In this document: positions 50,983-60,867 of the stretch, in pieces
How positions within the stretch are numbered: the first letter of the stretch is position 1
Layout: each line of letters begins with the position of its first letter
Assembly (NCBI GenBank): GCA_900100835.1
Contig: FNCM01000006.1
Coordinates: forward strand, 102,612-166,611
Direction of reading: 5' to 3'
DNA length: 64,000 bases
DNA from: Selenomonas sp. WCT3
Lineage (GTDB): Bacteria > Bacillota > Negativicutes > Selenomonadales > Selenomonadaceae
Notes under the pieces: generated by a model
Databases searched by the model: none
The model's input: only the letters and a program-made list of their open reading frames with translations
Told to the model about the DNA's origin: nothing
Position numbers and translations under genes: made by a program

Positions 50983-51707
50983 TCTTTCAATCCTGCCAAT
51001 CTATACAATGCGGAAAGCTCTTTTGCCGTAAGCTCCCGATGTTTTCCACGGCCAACTCCCTCTAAAGTAAGCCCGGCAAACTTTATGCGTTTCAAGGCCT
51101 TCACATCGGAACCAATGGCCGCAAACATGCGGCGGACCTGCCGGTTGCGGCCCTCGTGGATGGAGATTTCCACCCGGCTCTGTCCCCCCCCCTGTTCTAA
51201 CAGGCGAATCCTGGCGGGCGCCGTCATGCCATCCTCCAACCGGATTCCCTGGCGCAGACGATCCAACTTTAGCTCATCCGGTTCCCCAGCAATGCGGGCC
51301 ACATAGGTCTTCTCCACCTCGTATTTGGGATGAAGCAGCCCATTCATCAAGGCACCGTCATTGGTGAGGATAAGCAGACCCTCGGTATTGTTATCCAACC
51401 TTCCCACCGGATAAATGCGCTCTTTGACCTCCGGCAGCAAGTCTAATACCGTCGAGCGGCCCCGCTCATCCTTAGCGGTAGAAATATAGCCCTTGGGCTT
51501 ATTGAGCAGAAAATAGACATGGCGCTGCCGCGAGGCGATTTTTTTGCCATCCACGCGGATATCTGCCTGGGCAAGGTCAACCTTTACGCCAAGTTCCGTT
51601 ACGACCTTGCCATTTACCTTAACCCTGCCCTCTTGTATCATTTTTTCCGCCGCCCGCCGGGAAGCTATCCCAGCCTGACTGATAACCTTCTGCAAGCGTT
51701 CCTGCAT
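50979..51707 (-). CDS. Pseudouridine synthase (RluB/RsuA family)
   Basis: A 242-residue rRNA pseudouridine synthase. An N-terminal S4 RNA-binding domain (MQERLQKVISQAGIASRRAAEKMIQEGRVKVNG) precedes the catalytic domain with YPVGRLDNNTEGLLILTNDG, whose Asp is the nucleophile. The C-terminal EGRNRQVRRMFAAIG is typical of RluB/RsuA. Which uridine is modified cannot be told; RluB (23S) is most common at this locus. ATG at 51707 shares one base with the dacA stop and has AAGGA 8 nt upstream. Confidence 0.92.
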   Translation of the reverse strand: MQERLQKVISQAGIASRRAAEKMIQEGRVKVNGKVVTELGVKVDLAQADIRVDGKKIASRQRHVYFLLNKPKGYISTAKDERGRSTVLDLLPEVKERIYPVGRLDNNTEGLLILTNDGALMNGLLHPKYEVEKTYVARIAGEPDELKLDRLRQGIRLEDGMTAPARIRLLEQGGGQSRVEISIHEGRNRQVRRMFAAIGSDVKALKRIKFAGLTLEGVGRGKHRELTAKELSALYRLAGLKE

Positions 51708-52936
51708 CAGAACAATCCTTTCATCAACTTCGTAATCCAGCCCGTGAAATCCGACCAAAAGGTGTGATAGGCCACATCCTGAGATGCCAACAAGTCCACC
51801 CGATCCACGACAATGCCGTCCGCATAACAGATGGCCTTGCCGACAACATCGCCCTTTTTGATGGGGGCACTAATTTCATCCGGCACTTCGATTTTCTTTT
51901 CGAGCTTGGGATTTTCATCCTGTAATATCCCAATTACCGAATCCCGAGCAGCCACCAGGGTCATCTCATCAATGCGGGCATCGGCCACCTTTGTCTTGGC
52001 CACCTCTTCCCCTGCTTTGCAGAAGGAGCTGGGCCGGGTATGCGCAAAGCCGTAATCCAGCATGGCATAGGCATCCGTCCACATCACTGGGTCATCGAGG
52101 ACAACGGCAATCAATTGAACGCCATCCCGTTTTGCCGCCGAAACCACACAGCGTCCAGCCCGCTCGGTATAGCCGGTCTTTACACCATTGCCACCCCGAT
52201 ACTGCCAAAGCAGTTTATTCTCACTGGTAATATGCTTAGACGGGTCGCGGAGCCAATTATAGTCCGCATCCTGAACGCTTACAATGGACTCAAATTCTGG
52301 CAGGGAATAGCCATAAGCCGTAATCCGTGCCAAGTCGTGGGCCGTAGTATAGTGATTGTCATCCGGCAAACCATGGGCATTGACAAAATTTGTCCCCACT
52401 GCACCAATTTCCCGGGCTTTATCCGTCATCATCTTGGCAAAAGCCGGCACAGAACCGGCAATATGCTCAGCCACCGCCACCGTTGCATCATTTCCCGACT
52501 GCATCATCATGCCTGTCAGAAGTTCCCGTAGGGGCATCTTATCGCCTTTTTCCAAATATAACGACGAACCCTCCAGCCCTACAGCATTGGCCCCAACCGT
52601 TACCATATCGTCAAGATTTCCCTTTTCCAGCGCAATAATCAGCGTCATGATTTTGGTGGTGCTGGCCGGAAAACGGCGCTCGTCTTTATTGCGGGCATAA
52701 AGGATATTTCCCGTCTTCGCCTCAATCAGGATGGCTGAGCGCGCCATAAGGTTCGGCATCGCATCGTTGGGTAACACCTGGATTCCCAAATCCTTCGCAG
52801 TGGGCTTCACCACTTTGGCCGCTGGATGCATCACCGGATTGGCCGGCTGGGCAATTGCCAGCTGCATCGGCGTTCCGAGAAATACTCCTGCGCCTACCAA
52901 ACAAACTGCAACTCTCCTCTGAATTGCCTTATTCAA
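51707..52936 (-). CDS. dacA: D-alanyl-D-alanine carboxypeptidase (DacA/PBP5-like)
   Basis: Removes the terminal D-Ala from peptidoglycan stem peptides in the periplasm. 409 residues: signal peptide (1 to about 29), the serine-peptidase motifs STTK (about 92-95), SGND and KTGYT (GGNGVKTG), then a C-terminal PBP5 domain and a hydrophobic-amphipathic end (FTGWITKLMKGLF) that may anchor it to the membrane. Start is TTG at 52936, 7 nt after GGAGTG; an ATG at 52951 abuts its SD. First gene of a run through rluB-like, flavoprotein, aroA, cmk and plsC. Confidence 0.93.
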   Translation of the reverse strand: MNKAIQRRVAVCLVGAGVFLGTPMQLAIAQPANPVMHPAAKVVKPTAKDLGIQVLPNDAMPNLMARSAILIEAKTGNILYARNKDERRFPASTTKIMTLIIALEKGNLDDMVTVGANAVGLEGSSLYLEKGDKMPLRELLTGMMMQSGNDATVAVAEHIAGSVPAFAKMMTDKAREIGAVGTNFVNAHGLPDDNHYTTAHDLARITAYGYSLPEFESIVSVQDADYNWLRDPSKHITSENKLLWQYRGGNGVKTGYTERAGRCVVSAAKRDGVQLIAVVLDDPVMWTDAYAMLDYGFAHTRPSSFCKAGEEVAKTKVADARIDEMTLVAARDSVIGILQDENPKLEKKIEVPDEISAPIKKGDVVGKAICYADGIVVDRVDLLASQDVAYHTFWSDFTGWITKLMKGLF

Positions 52937-52990
52937 AAAAATACACTCCATTCCCTAGGGGACTCTCCTCCCCTATGATACATACATCTT

Positions 52991-53019
52991 ATTGTAACAT
53001 TTGCCTTTTCCCTTGGCAA
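52991..53019 (-). promoter_or_regulatory. Promoter of dacA, overlapping the dnaE 3' hairpin
   Basis: On the minus strand TTGCCA (53019-53014), 17-bp spacer, TACAAT (52996-52991). The stretch TTTGCC...GGCAAA (53001-53020) can also fold as a small hairpin just after dnaE, so a terminator and the promoter may share sequence. Confidence 0.6.
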
Positions 53020-53029
53020 ATCAAAGGTC

Positions 53030-56000
53030 TTAGCGCTTTTTGACCGCTTTATCTCCCAAAAGTTTCTTAAGCTCAGTCAACACTTCTTCGCTGTCATCTA
53101 CCCAGAAGGAGTCTCCTAATTTCTGCCAACGGCCCTGATGGATATAAACCGGCAGCTGCCCATGATGGGCCGCCAGAATCTCCTTGAGTTTCTCTTTGGT
53201 ATCCGCCGCCGTTTCCCCTTCGGGAAGCTGCAGATAATATTCGGGCTGATAGTCGCGAAGGGACCAGATTTTATCCGCCAAAATCTTGACTCCATCGTCA
53301 GCAATGTCAGCCTTGCCCTGAATGACCACGGCCATATCCGGCACCAACAGATTGACATTTTCGTAGAAAGTCCGGGGGAATACGGTGATTTCCATGCGCT
53401 CGGTATAATCCTCCAGCGTGGCAAAACACATGGTATCCCCCTTCTTGGTAGTAATGCGTTTAAGCTCCGTCAGCATGCCGCCCACCCGGACCACCTGCTT
53501 ATCCTTCACAATTCCTGTCGAAAGGGTGGCAATTTCTGGCAGGTTTGCCAATTTGCGGCGGAACTGGTCCAAGGGATGGCCGGTGATGTAAAACCCCGTC
53601 GTATCCTTTTCCCACTCCAGGCGTTCTGCCTCGGAAATCTCCTCAATATTCGGCAGCTTGAGTTCGCCAGCTTCTCCCATGGTCTCTTCGCTGAACAGTC
53701 CTAGTTGTCCATTTAACGCATCCTTTTGCTGACGTTGGGCTTCACCTACGGCCTGCTCCAACACAGCCAGCAGCTGGCTGCGTTTAGCCCCGGAGGTATC
53801 AAAGGCCCCGCATTTAATGAGGCTTTCGATGACGCGCTTATTCACCTTGCCCATATCCACCCGGCTGCAAAAGTCCACCAGCGACTTGAAAGGGCCGTCC
53901 TGTTGGCGGGCCTGAGTGATATCCTGAATCGCCGCTTCGCCCACATTGCGCACCGCCGCCAAGCCAAAGCGCACCGCCTCGCCATCAACGCTGAAATTCG
54001 CCGAGCTGGCATTGATATCCGGCGGCAGAATCTTTATCCCCATACGGCGGCATAACTCGATATAGGTAGGAACCTTCTGGGTATCCATGATGCTCGTAAG
54101 CATGGCCGCCATAAACTCCGAGGGATAATGGGCTTTGAGGTAGGCTGTCTGCCAAGCCACTAAAGCATAAGCGGCACTATGGGATTTATTGAACCCGTAA
54201 TCGGCAAAATGGGTCAACAAATCAAAAATCCGATTGGCAAGACCCGGTTCAATGTTGTTCTTGGCACAGCCCGACAGGAAATTTGTCTTCTGAGCCATCA
54301 GGATTTCGTGTTTCTTCTTTCCCATAGCACGGCGCAAAAGGTCAGCTTGTCCTAAGGTGAAGCCTGCCAGCACCTGAACGATTTGCATAACCTGCTCCTG
54401 GTAGAGCACCACGCCAAAGGTCTCCTTTAAAATTGGCTCCAACAGTGGATGCATGTATTGAACTTCCTTGCGGCCATGACGTCCGCCGATAAAGTCCTCC
54501 ACCATGCCACTGCCCAGGGGCCCCGGACGATACAGGGCCACCGTCGGAATGAGGTCGGTAAAGCCTCGGGGAGCCAAATCCTTGACCAGCTGGGTCATGC
54601 CCGATGACTCCATCTGGAACACCGCACCGGTCCGCCCCTCGCAGAGCATCTTGGCCGTTGCTTCATCCTCCAAGGGAATCTTGTTGATATCGATGGTTTC
54701 CCCACGGGTCTTTTGGATATTGGCCAAGGTATCGCTGATAACCGTCAAAGTGCGAAGGCCCAAAAAGTCCATCTTTAAGAGCCCGAGTTCTTCCACATGA
54801 TCCTTGTCAAACTCCGTCACCAGCGTCCCATCGGAAACCGAAACGGGCAGATAATCCGTCAGCGGATTCCGGGCGATAACAACACCAGCAGCATGGGTGG
54901 AGGAATGACGCGGCAGCCCCTCCACCTTGCGGGCAAGATCGATGAGCCGCTTAACCTCAGGGATGGTGTCATACATGGACTTAAACTCTTTGGACTCTTT
55001 TAAGGCCTTGTCCAAGGTCATCTTGAGCTCATTGGGTATGAGCTTAGCAATATCGGCCACCTGGGCATATGGCATATTGAGCACCCGGCCCACATCGCGA
55101 ACAGCACCTTTAGCCGCCATGGTACCAAAGGTGACAATCTGGGCCACATGGTCATAGCCATAACGCTCCTTGACGTAGTCGATGACCTCTTCGCGCCGAA
55201 TATAGCAAAAATCAATATCGATATCCGGCATAGTCACGCGCTCCGGGTTCAAGAAGCGCTCAAAGAGCAAATCGTATTTGAGCGGGTCCAGGTTGGTGAT
55301 ACCCAAGAGATAGGCGACAATACTTCCTGCCGCCGAGCCACGCCCCGGACCTACGGAAATCCCCACTTCCCGGGAATGATTGATAAAGTCCCAAACAATT
55401 AAAAAATAGCTGTCATACCCCATCCGATGGATGATGCCCAGCTCGTAGTCTAAACGCTCCTTGACTTTGGGCGAAGCATCGGGATAATGGGACGGCATCG
55501 CCTGCTCACAAAGGGCCCGCAAATAGGCTTCATCGTCGGCATAGGGGGCCGGAATCGGATAATACGGCAGCTGGATATGACCAAACTCAAAATCCACCTG
55601 GCAGCGCTCCGCTATCTTTTGCGTATTGGAAATAGCCTCGGGATAATCGGGAAATAAATTGGCCATTTCCGTTGGAGACTTCAAATAATAGTCATCGCTG
55701 TTAAACCGCATACGGTCCGGGTCATCAATGGTCTTGCCCATCTGGATGCAGAGCAGCACGTCATGAAACTCGCTGTCTTCCCGTTTGACATAATGGCAGT
55801 CGTTGGTGGCCACCAGGCCCACATCGTACTTTCGGGCTAATTCAATCAAACCGGCATTGGCTTTGCGCTCCTCAGGCAGCCCGTGATTCTGAATTTCCAA
55901 AAAGAAATTATCCCGGCCAAAGATATCCAAATACTCCTGAACCAGCGCCTCGGCCTTTTCCTTGTTGTCCTGAATGAGCGCCCGGGGAATTTCACCGGCA

Positions 56001-56425
56001 ATGCAGGCGGACAGGCAGATAATACCCTCGTGATACTGGCGCAAAAGTTCCTTATCGATGCGCGGTTTATAGTACATGCCCTCGATATTAGCCAACGACA
56101 CGAGCTGTACGAGGTTTTTATAGCCCGTCTGATTCTCCGCCAGCAAAATCTGGTGATAATATTTAACGCCGCCAACTTCCTGCCGTTCCTTACGGCTGGT
56201 GGGCGCTACATAGACCTCACAGCCGATAATCGGCTTTATCCCCTGCTTTTTGCATTCTTTATAGAAATCAATGACACCGAACATGACGCCATGGTCGGTG
56301 ATAGCCAGGGAATCCATGCCCAGCTCTTTCGTCGTGGCAACCAATTCCTTGATGCGGCTGGCACCGTCTAACAGGCTGAATTCTGTATGTGTATGAAGGT
56401 GGCAAAACGGAATCTTGCTGACCAT
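53030..56425 (-). CDS. dnaE: DNA polymerase III alpha subunit, DnaE1 type
   Basis: A 1131-residue replicative polymerase with PHP domain (FCHLHTHTEFSLLDGA, 7-22; AITDHGVMFG), palm with PDIDIDFC (about 395-402), fingers, tandem HhH (YGFNKSHSAAYALVAWQTAYLK region) and a C-terminal OB fold (VRVGGMLTELKRITTKKGDTMCFATLEDYTERMEI, about 990). No DnaQ-like exonuclease, as normal for DnaE. In Firmicutes DnaE extends primers before PolC takes over; here both enzymes are in one window. SD AAGGGG. Apparently monocistronic. Confidence 0.96.
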   Translation of the reverse strand: MVSKIPFCHLHTHTEFSLLDGASRIKELVATTKELGMDSLAITDHGVMFGVIDFYKECKKQGIKPIIGCEVYVAPTSRKERQEVGGVKYYHQILLAENQTGYKNLVQLVSLANIEGMYYKPRIDKELLRQYHEGIICLSACIAGEIPRALIQDNKEKAEALVQEYLDIFGRDNFFLEIQNHGLPEERKANAGLIELARKYDVGLVATNDCHYVKREDSEFHDVLLCIQMGKTIDDPDRMRFNSDDYYLKSPTEMANLFPDYPEAISNTQKIAERCQVDFEFGHIQLPYYPIPAPYADDEAYLRALCEQAMPSHYPDASPKVKERLDYELGIIHRMGYDSYFLIVWDFINHSREVGISVGPGRGSAAGSIVAYLLGITNLDPLKYDLLFERFLNPERVTMPDIDIDFCYIRREEVIDYVKERYGYDHVAQIVTFGTMAAKGAVRDVGRVLNMPYAQVADIAKLIPNELKMTLDKALKESKEFKSMYDTIPEVKRLIDLARKVEGLPRHSSTHAAGVVIARNPLTDYLPVSVSDGTLVTEFDKDHVEELGLLKMDFLGLRTLTVISDTLANIQKTRGETIDINKIPLEDEATAKMLCEGRTGAVFQMESSGMTQLVKDLAPRGFTDLIPTVALYRPGPLGSGMVEDFIGGRHGRKEVQYMHPLLEPILKETFGVVLYQEQVMQIVQVLAGFTLGQADLLRRAMGKKKHEILMAQKTNFLSGCAKNNIEPGLANRIFDLLTHFADYGFNKSHSAAYALVAWQTAYLKAHYPSEFMAAMLTSIMDTQKVPTYIELCRRMGIKILPPDINASSANFSVDGEAVRFGLAAVRNVGEAAIQDITQARQQDGPFKSLVDFCSRVDMGKVNKRVIESLIKCGAFDTSGAKRSQLLAVLEQAVGEAQRQQKDALNGQLGLFSEETMGEAGELKLPNIEEISEAERLEWEKDTTGFYITGHPLDQFRRKLANLPEIATLSTGIVKDKQVVRVGGMLTELKRITTKKGDTMCFATLEDYTERMEITVFPRTFYENVNLLVPDMAVVIQGKADIADDGVKILADKIWSLRDYQPEYYLQLPEGETAADTKEKLKEILAAHHGQLPVYIHQGRWQKLGDSFWVDDSEEVLTELKKLLGDKAVKKR

Positions 56426-56483
56426 CTATCTATCCCCTTCTCGCAATAAAATGTTTTCGTTCCTATCGTGCTTATTAGTATAA

Positions 56484-56524
56484 CACAAAATGAGCATAGC
56501 CGTATCGGCCCATGCTCATTTTAA
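56484..56524 (-). terminator. Terminator of nudC
   Basis: AAAATGAGCAT (56487-56497) pairs with ATGCTCATTTT (56512-56522), 14-nt loop, located just after nudC on the minus strand. Confidence 0.75.
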
Positions 56525-56546
56525 ACAAGATGAAATTTTACACGCC

Positions 56547-57380
56547 TTAGTTAATCTTTCCCTCTTTGAAAGCCATCATCATCGCATGGGTCAGACTGAA
56601 ATCATCAGCCTGGCCTTCGATATCCTCGCGTTTTACCCAAACACCCTCTTTGAGTTCATCTTCTTCGAGACGAATCGTCGTATCCCCATCCACTTCGCAG
56701 AAAAACCCCGTCAGAATATCCAAAGCACTGCCCCAGGGCTGGGACTTATAGTAGCGGATGTTCTTAACCTTGAGCCCCACTTCTTCCATGACTTCCCGGG
56801 CCACACATTCCTCCAGGGTCTCACCGATTTCCGTAAAACCAGCTACCAAAGCATAGAAAGACATCTTGCGGTTGGCGTACTTCGTCAACAAGATGCGGTC
56901 GCCGTCAATGACGCCGACAATCACAGCGGGAATCAGCCGGGGATAAATCACATTGCCGCAGTCAGGGCACACCAGCGCCCGCTCCACCTCGGAATGCTCC
57001 GTCTCATGGCCACAGCGGCCGCAAAAGCGGTTATCCCGATACCACATGGCCAGGTGATAAGCCGTATACACCGCATACATCAAATGACGCGGCCCCTTGT
57101 ATTGGTAGCGAATATCGCGCAAGGTCTCATAGCGATAGCCTTCGGCCTTTATCTCCTCCCCAGCAAACACCAGATAATAATCCTGTTCATCCAAGGAAAA
57201 AAGGTACTGACAGGCAAAATCGCCAGCTATCTCCTTACGCTTAGGAAACTGCAGCTGATACTCCGCCCCACCGGCTAGAATCGCCTTATCCTTGATACAA
57301 ATAAGCACATCATCGGGCTGACATACTTTGTCCGCCTGATACTGATTGTATAACTTGTGCGGTCTTATATCCTGAATCAT
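56547..57380 (-). CDS. nudC: NAD(+) diphosphatase, NudC-like
   Basis: A 277-residue Nudix hydrolase splitting NADH/NAD+ into NMN and AMP and, in E. coli, removing NAD caps from RNA. The zinc ribbon is CGRCG ... CPDCG (Cys120, 123, 138, 141), and the Nudix box GFTEIGETLEECVAREVMEEVGL lies at about 181-203. The NudC hallmark SQPW is at 213-216, but it continues GSALDI instead of the E. coli PFPxS, a difference at the NADH specificity motif. ATG at 57380 has GGAGG 9 nt upstream. Monocistronic between terminators. Confidence 0.9.
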   Translation of the reverse strand: MIQDIRPHKLYNQYQADKVCQPDDVLICIKDKAILAGGAEYQLQFPKRKEIAGDFACQYLFSLDEQDYYLVFAGEEIKAEGYRYETLRDIRYQYKGPRHLMYAVYTAYHLAMWYRDNRFCGRCGHETEHSEVERALVCPDCGNVIYPRLIPAVIVGVIDGDRILLTKYANRKMSFYALVAGFTEIGETLEECVAREVMEEVGLKVKNIRYYKSQPWGSALDILTGFFCEVDGDTTIRLEEDELKEGVWVKREDIEGQADDFSLTHAMMMAFKEGKIN

Positions 57381-57428
57381 GAACAACACCCTCCGCTAAA
57401 ACGATTAACACCTTCTAATTTTATCACA

Positions 57429-57476
57429 AAAGAAAACCGTTGGCACGAGCCCCAGCGGGTGCCAACGGTTTTCTTT
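57429..57476. terminator. Terminator downstream of the chemoreceptor gene
   Basis: An 18-bp perfect stem: AAAGAAAACCGTTGGCAC (57429-57446) and its complement (57459-57476), 12-nt loop. Confidence 0.85.
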
Positions 57477-57511
57477 CACGAATTTACTATTTTACGCACA
57501 ATTTTTCCTTC

Positions 57512-59020
57512 TCAGATTTTGAACTTCCGCACTTCATCGCTTAAGAGCTCTGCCTGACGGCTTAATTCTTCACTAGCCGAGGCGCTTTCTTCGCTGGTAG
57601 CGGAATTGGCCTGTACCACTTGGGAAACCTGCAATACCCCCTGATTAATCTGCTCAATGGCTAAGCTCTGTTCCTTCGAGGCCTTTGCAATGGATTCCAC
57701 CAAATCTGCCACCTCGGATACATTGGCCACGATGGTCTTTAATTTCTCAGCCGCTTGGTGGGCAGATACCTGTCCATTATCCACCTTGGCAATGGAATTT
57801 TCAATCATCGCTGTCGTCTCTTTGGCGGCCTTGGCACTGCGTGCAGCCAGATTGCGAACCTCTTCGGCCACCACCGCAAAGCCCTTGCCATGCTGCCCTG
57901 CCCGGGCAGCTTCCACCGCAGCATTAAGCGCCAAGATATTTGTCTGGAATGCGATTTCGTCAATGACTTTGATTATCTTCGAAATATCATCGGAGGAAGT
58001 ATTAATCTCCTCCATGGCCTGCAACATGCGCAGCATGTCGTCATTGCCGGCTTCTGCATTAGCCCGCGTAACGACGGTTATGCCATTGGCCCGTTCGGCG
58101 TTATTGGCATTGCTTTTCGTCTGGGAGGAAATCTCGGCAATGGAGGCCGAGAGCTCTTCTACGGAAGAAGCCTGTTGCGCCGCTCCCTGCGATAGAACCA
58201 TACTCGAATCCGAGATATTCTTCGCCCCACCTGCGACCTGCTCCGCCGAAGACGCAATATTTTCCATGATAGACTTCATGGCATTCTTCATCGTATTGGC
58301 ATCTTGACTGAGCTTAGCGATCTCATCCTGTCCATTAAATGTAATATCACTACCGCTCAAATCCCCACCAGCGATGGCTGCTAATGTCTTTTGCACTTCG
58401 AGAATCCGCTTCATCTGGTTGGCGATAATACCAGTTGCCAGCACCCCTATAATCAGCACCAAAACAATGATGGTAAGAATCATATTGCGAACGAACCGAT
58501 GCTGAACTTCGATTACCGGCGCACTGGGTGCGCCGACAAAGAACATGCCAATCCGCTCGCCACTTGCGGAAACAATCGGCAAATAGCAGGTAAAGTATGG
58601 CACCCCAAGCACATCCGTCTCAACGGCTAATCTTTCTCCCCGGCCGATTACCGCCTCGACAACCTTTTCTGCCGCCTGCGTTCCCACCGCACGGTTGCCA
58701 TCTTGTTTCAGCGTCGTCGAAACGCGCGTATTCCCGCGAAAAATGGTTATCGCATCCTCCCCAGCAATACCATCAATCCCATCCGTCAAATCTTCCATGA
58801 GACTATCGCCCTTGTACAGTCTACCATTTTTTATCTGCCAATTTCCGGGATATTGTTTGTCAAGCAGCATGCTAAGATGGCTAGCATCATCCGAGACCTT
58901 GCCAATATATACATCCGAAAAGGCATCATCGGCATTTTTGTAGGCTAGTATACCAACGCAGAGGCATGCGAACGCAATACATACGTTCAGGAATATTACC
59001 GTCTTCTTTTTCAGATCCAT
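57512..59020 (-). CDS. Methyl-accepting chemotaxis protein with periplasmic Cache-type sensor
   Basis: A 502-residue chemoreceptor. Membrane helix 1 (about 7-27), a roughly 140-residue periplasmic domain resembling a single Cache (PYFTCYLPIVSASGERIGMFFVG is its characteristic end), helix 2 (about 181-203), a HAMP linker, then the long signalling coiled coil with the tip EIAFQTNILALNAAVEAARAGQHGKGFAVVAEEVRNLA. Ligand unknown. SD GGGAGG. Monocistronic; no other chemotaxis gene in the window. With fliB it suggests a motile organism. Confidence 0.95.
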   Translation of the reverse strand: MDLKKKTVIFLNVCIAFACLCVGILAYKNADDAFSDVYIGKVSDDASHLSMLLDKQYPGNWQIKNGRLYKGDSLMEDLTDGIDGIAGEDAITIFRGNTRVSTTLKQDGNRAVGTQAAEKVVEAVIGRGERLAVETDVLGVPYFTCYLPIVSASGERIGMFFVGAPSAPVIEVQHRFVRNMILTIIVLVLIIGVLATGIIANQMKRILEVQKTLAAIAGGDLSGSDITFNGQDEIAKLSQDANTMKNAMKSIMENIASSAEQVAGGAKNISDSSMVLSQGAAQQASSVEELSASIAEISSQTKSNANNAERANGITVVTRANAEAGNDDMLRMLQAMEEINTSSDDISKIIKVIDEIAFQTNILALNAAVEAARAGQHGKGFAVVAEEVRNLAARSAKAAKETTAMIENSIAKVDNGQVSAHQAAEKLKTIVANVSEVADLVESIAKASKEQSLAIEQINQGVLQVSQVVQANSATSEESASASEELSRQAELLSDEVRKFKI

Positions 59021-59153
59021 CTTGTACCTCCCTGTCTCCGCCCATTGGGCACAACTAATCGGATAAGGACCTCTACTTATGTGTCACGCGTCAATTTGCC
59101 GAACAATATGATATTATTGCAATATTCGTCACCCTGCGGATAGTTTCCTGCAA

Positions 59154-59190
59154 AAAAAATCCCTCTGATTAAAACCAGAGGGATTAATTG
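59154..59190 (-). terminator. Terminator of rnj
   Basis: AATCCCTCTG (59158-59167) pairs with CAGAGGGATT (59176-59185); an eight-base T run follows on the minus strand. Confidence 0.88.
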
Positions 59191-59202
59191 CCTTGTCATT
59201 AA

Positions 59203-60867
59203 TTAAATTTCCATGATGATTGGCAAAATCATCGGACGACGACGCGTCTTCTCGAAGAGATAACGGCCCAGGGCATCGCGGACATTGGACTTAATGGCCG
59301 CCCATTCCTTAACGCCTTCATCCTCACAGCGGTCAAGGGCCTGCTCAACGCGGGCCTTGGCCTCATCCATCAATGCCTCGGACTCGCGGACATAGACAAA
59401 GCCGCGGGATACGATATCCGGCCCAGCTACCACTGTGTTGCTGGCCTTATCCATGGTGACGACGACAATCAGGATACCATCCTGTGACAGCTGCCGGCGG
59501 TCGCGCAGGACGATGTTGCCCACATCGCCGACGCCGAGACCATCCACCATGACCATGCCAGCCGTTACCTTGCCGGCAACGGTGCCCTTATCCCGGGTGA
59601 ACTCGAAAACCGTACCGTTTTCGCCCATGAAAATATGGTCTTTGGGCATGCCAAGGCTCTGAGCCAATTTCGCATGCTGTACCAAATGATGATACTCACC
59701 GTGAACCGGAATGAAGAACTTCGGACGCACGAGATTGTGCATGAGTTTGAGCTCTTCCTGACTCGCATGACCAGATACGTGAACGCCCTTATCACGGCCA
59801 TAGACCACATTAGCGCCAAGGCGCATGAGGTTATCAATGGTCTTAGAAACCAGCTTCTCATTACCCGGAATCGGCGTTGCCGAAATGATAACCGTATCGT
59901 CCGGCACAATGGTAACTTTGCGATGGTCCGAAGCCGACATACGGGTCAGCGCCGACATAGGCTCACCCTGGCTGCCCGTGGTGACGATAACCACCTGCTC
60001 CGACCGGAAGTTATTGATTTCATCAATATCGATAAACGTCCCTTCCGGACAAGTGATGTAGCCAAGCTCTAACGAAATGTTTACGACATTTACCATGCTG
60101 CGTCCTAAGACAGCCACGCGGCGCTTATAGCGCACCGCCGTATCCACCACCTGCTGAATGCGGTGAACATTCGAGGAGAAGGTCGCCACGATGATGCGGC
60201 CGCGTGCATTGTGGAAAGCCTTGTCAAAGGAGGCTCCCACCGTGCTCTCACTAGGCGTATGACCAGCCCGCTCCGCATTGGTGGAATCGGCCATCATGAG
60301 CAGAACGCCCTTGTTGCCAAGGTCCGAGAAGCGGCGAAAATCCGTCATCTTGCCATCAATGGGCGTATAGTCCAGTTTAAAGTCACCGGTGTGAACAATC
60401 ATGCCCACCGGCGTCTTAATGGAAAGACCCACTGCATCGGGAATGGAATGATTGACACGGATGAACCCAACGCTGAAGCAGCCAACATTGATGATGTCGC
60501 CCTGCATGACCGAATGCAGGTTGCTAGAATCGACGCCATTTTCCTTGAGACGTCCCTCAAGGATGCCCAGCGTCAGGCGCGTACCGTAGACCGGCACGTT
60601 AATCTGTTTGAGGACATAGGGCAACGCGCCGATATGGTCCTCATGTCCATGGGTCAGGACAATCGCCTTAATTTTATCGCGATTCTCCAACAGGTAACTG
60701 ATATCCGGAATAACGAGGTCGATGCCCAGCATATCTTCTTCCGGGAACATCAAGCCCGAATCAATCACGAGAATCTCATCATCCACACGGACAACGGTCA
60801 TGTTTTTACCAATCTCCCCCAGACCGCCTAAGGGAATAATCTGTAGTTTTTGTGCTCCTTTAGCCAA
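59203..60867 (-). CDS. rnj: Ribonuclease J
   Basis: 5'-3' exonuclease and endonuclease of RNA decay in Firmicutes. 554 residues. The metallo-beta-lactamase motif HGHEDHIGALPY starts at His73, the beta-CASP region includes TFSSNVHRIQQVVDTA and VTTGSQGEPMSALTRM, and the C-terminal domain completes the dimer. Start is TTG at 60867 with GGAGGTG 7 nt upstream (MAKGAQKLQIIPLGG). Divergent from dcuC; an extended-looking -10 (TATAAT at 60919-60914, minus strand) lies about 47 bp upstream. Confidence 0.95.
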   Translation of the reverse strand: MAKGAQKLQIIPLGGLGEIGKNMTVVRVDDEILVIDSGLMFPEEDMLGIDLVIPDISYLLENRDKIKAIVLTHGHEDHIGALPYVLKQINVPVYGTRLTLGILEGRLKENGVDSSNLHSVMQGDIINVGCFSVGFIRVNHSIPDAVGLSIKTPVGMIVHTGDFKLDYTPIDGKMTDFRRFSDLGNKGVLLMMADSTNAERAGHTPSESTVGASFDKAFHNARGRIIVATFSSNVHRIQQVVDTAVRYKRRVAVLGRSMVNVVNISLELGYITCPEGTFIDIDEINNFRSEQVVIVTTGSQGEPMSALTRMSASDHRKVTIVPDDTVIISATPIPGNEKLVSKTIDNLMRLGANVVYGRDKGVHVSGHASQEELKLMHNLVRPKFFIPVHGEYHHLVQHAKLAQSLGMPKDHIFMGENGTVFEFTRDKGTVAGKVTAGMVMVDGLGVGDVGNIVLRDRRQLSQDGILIVVVTMDKASNTVVAGPDIVSRGFVYVRESEALMDEAKARVEQALDRCEDEGVKEWAAIKSNVRDALGRYLFEKTRRRPMILPIIMEI

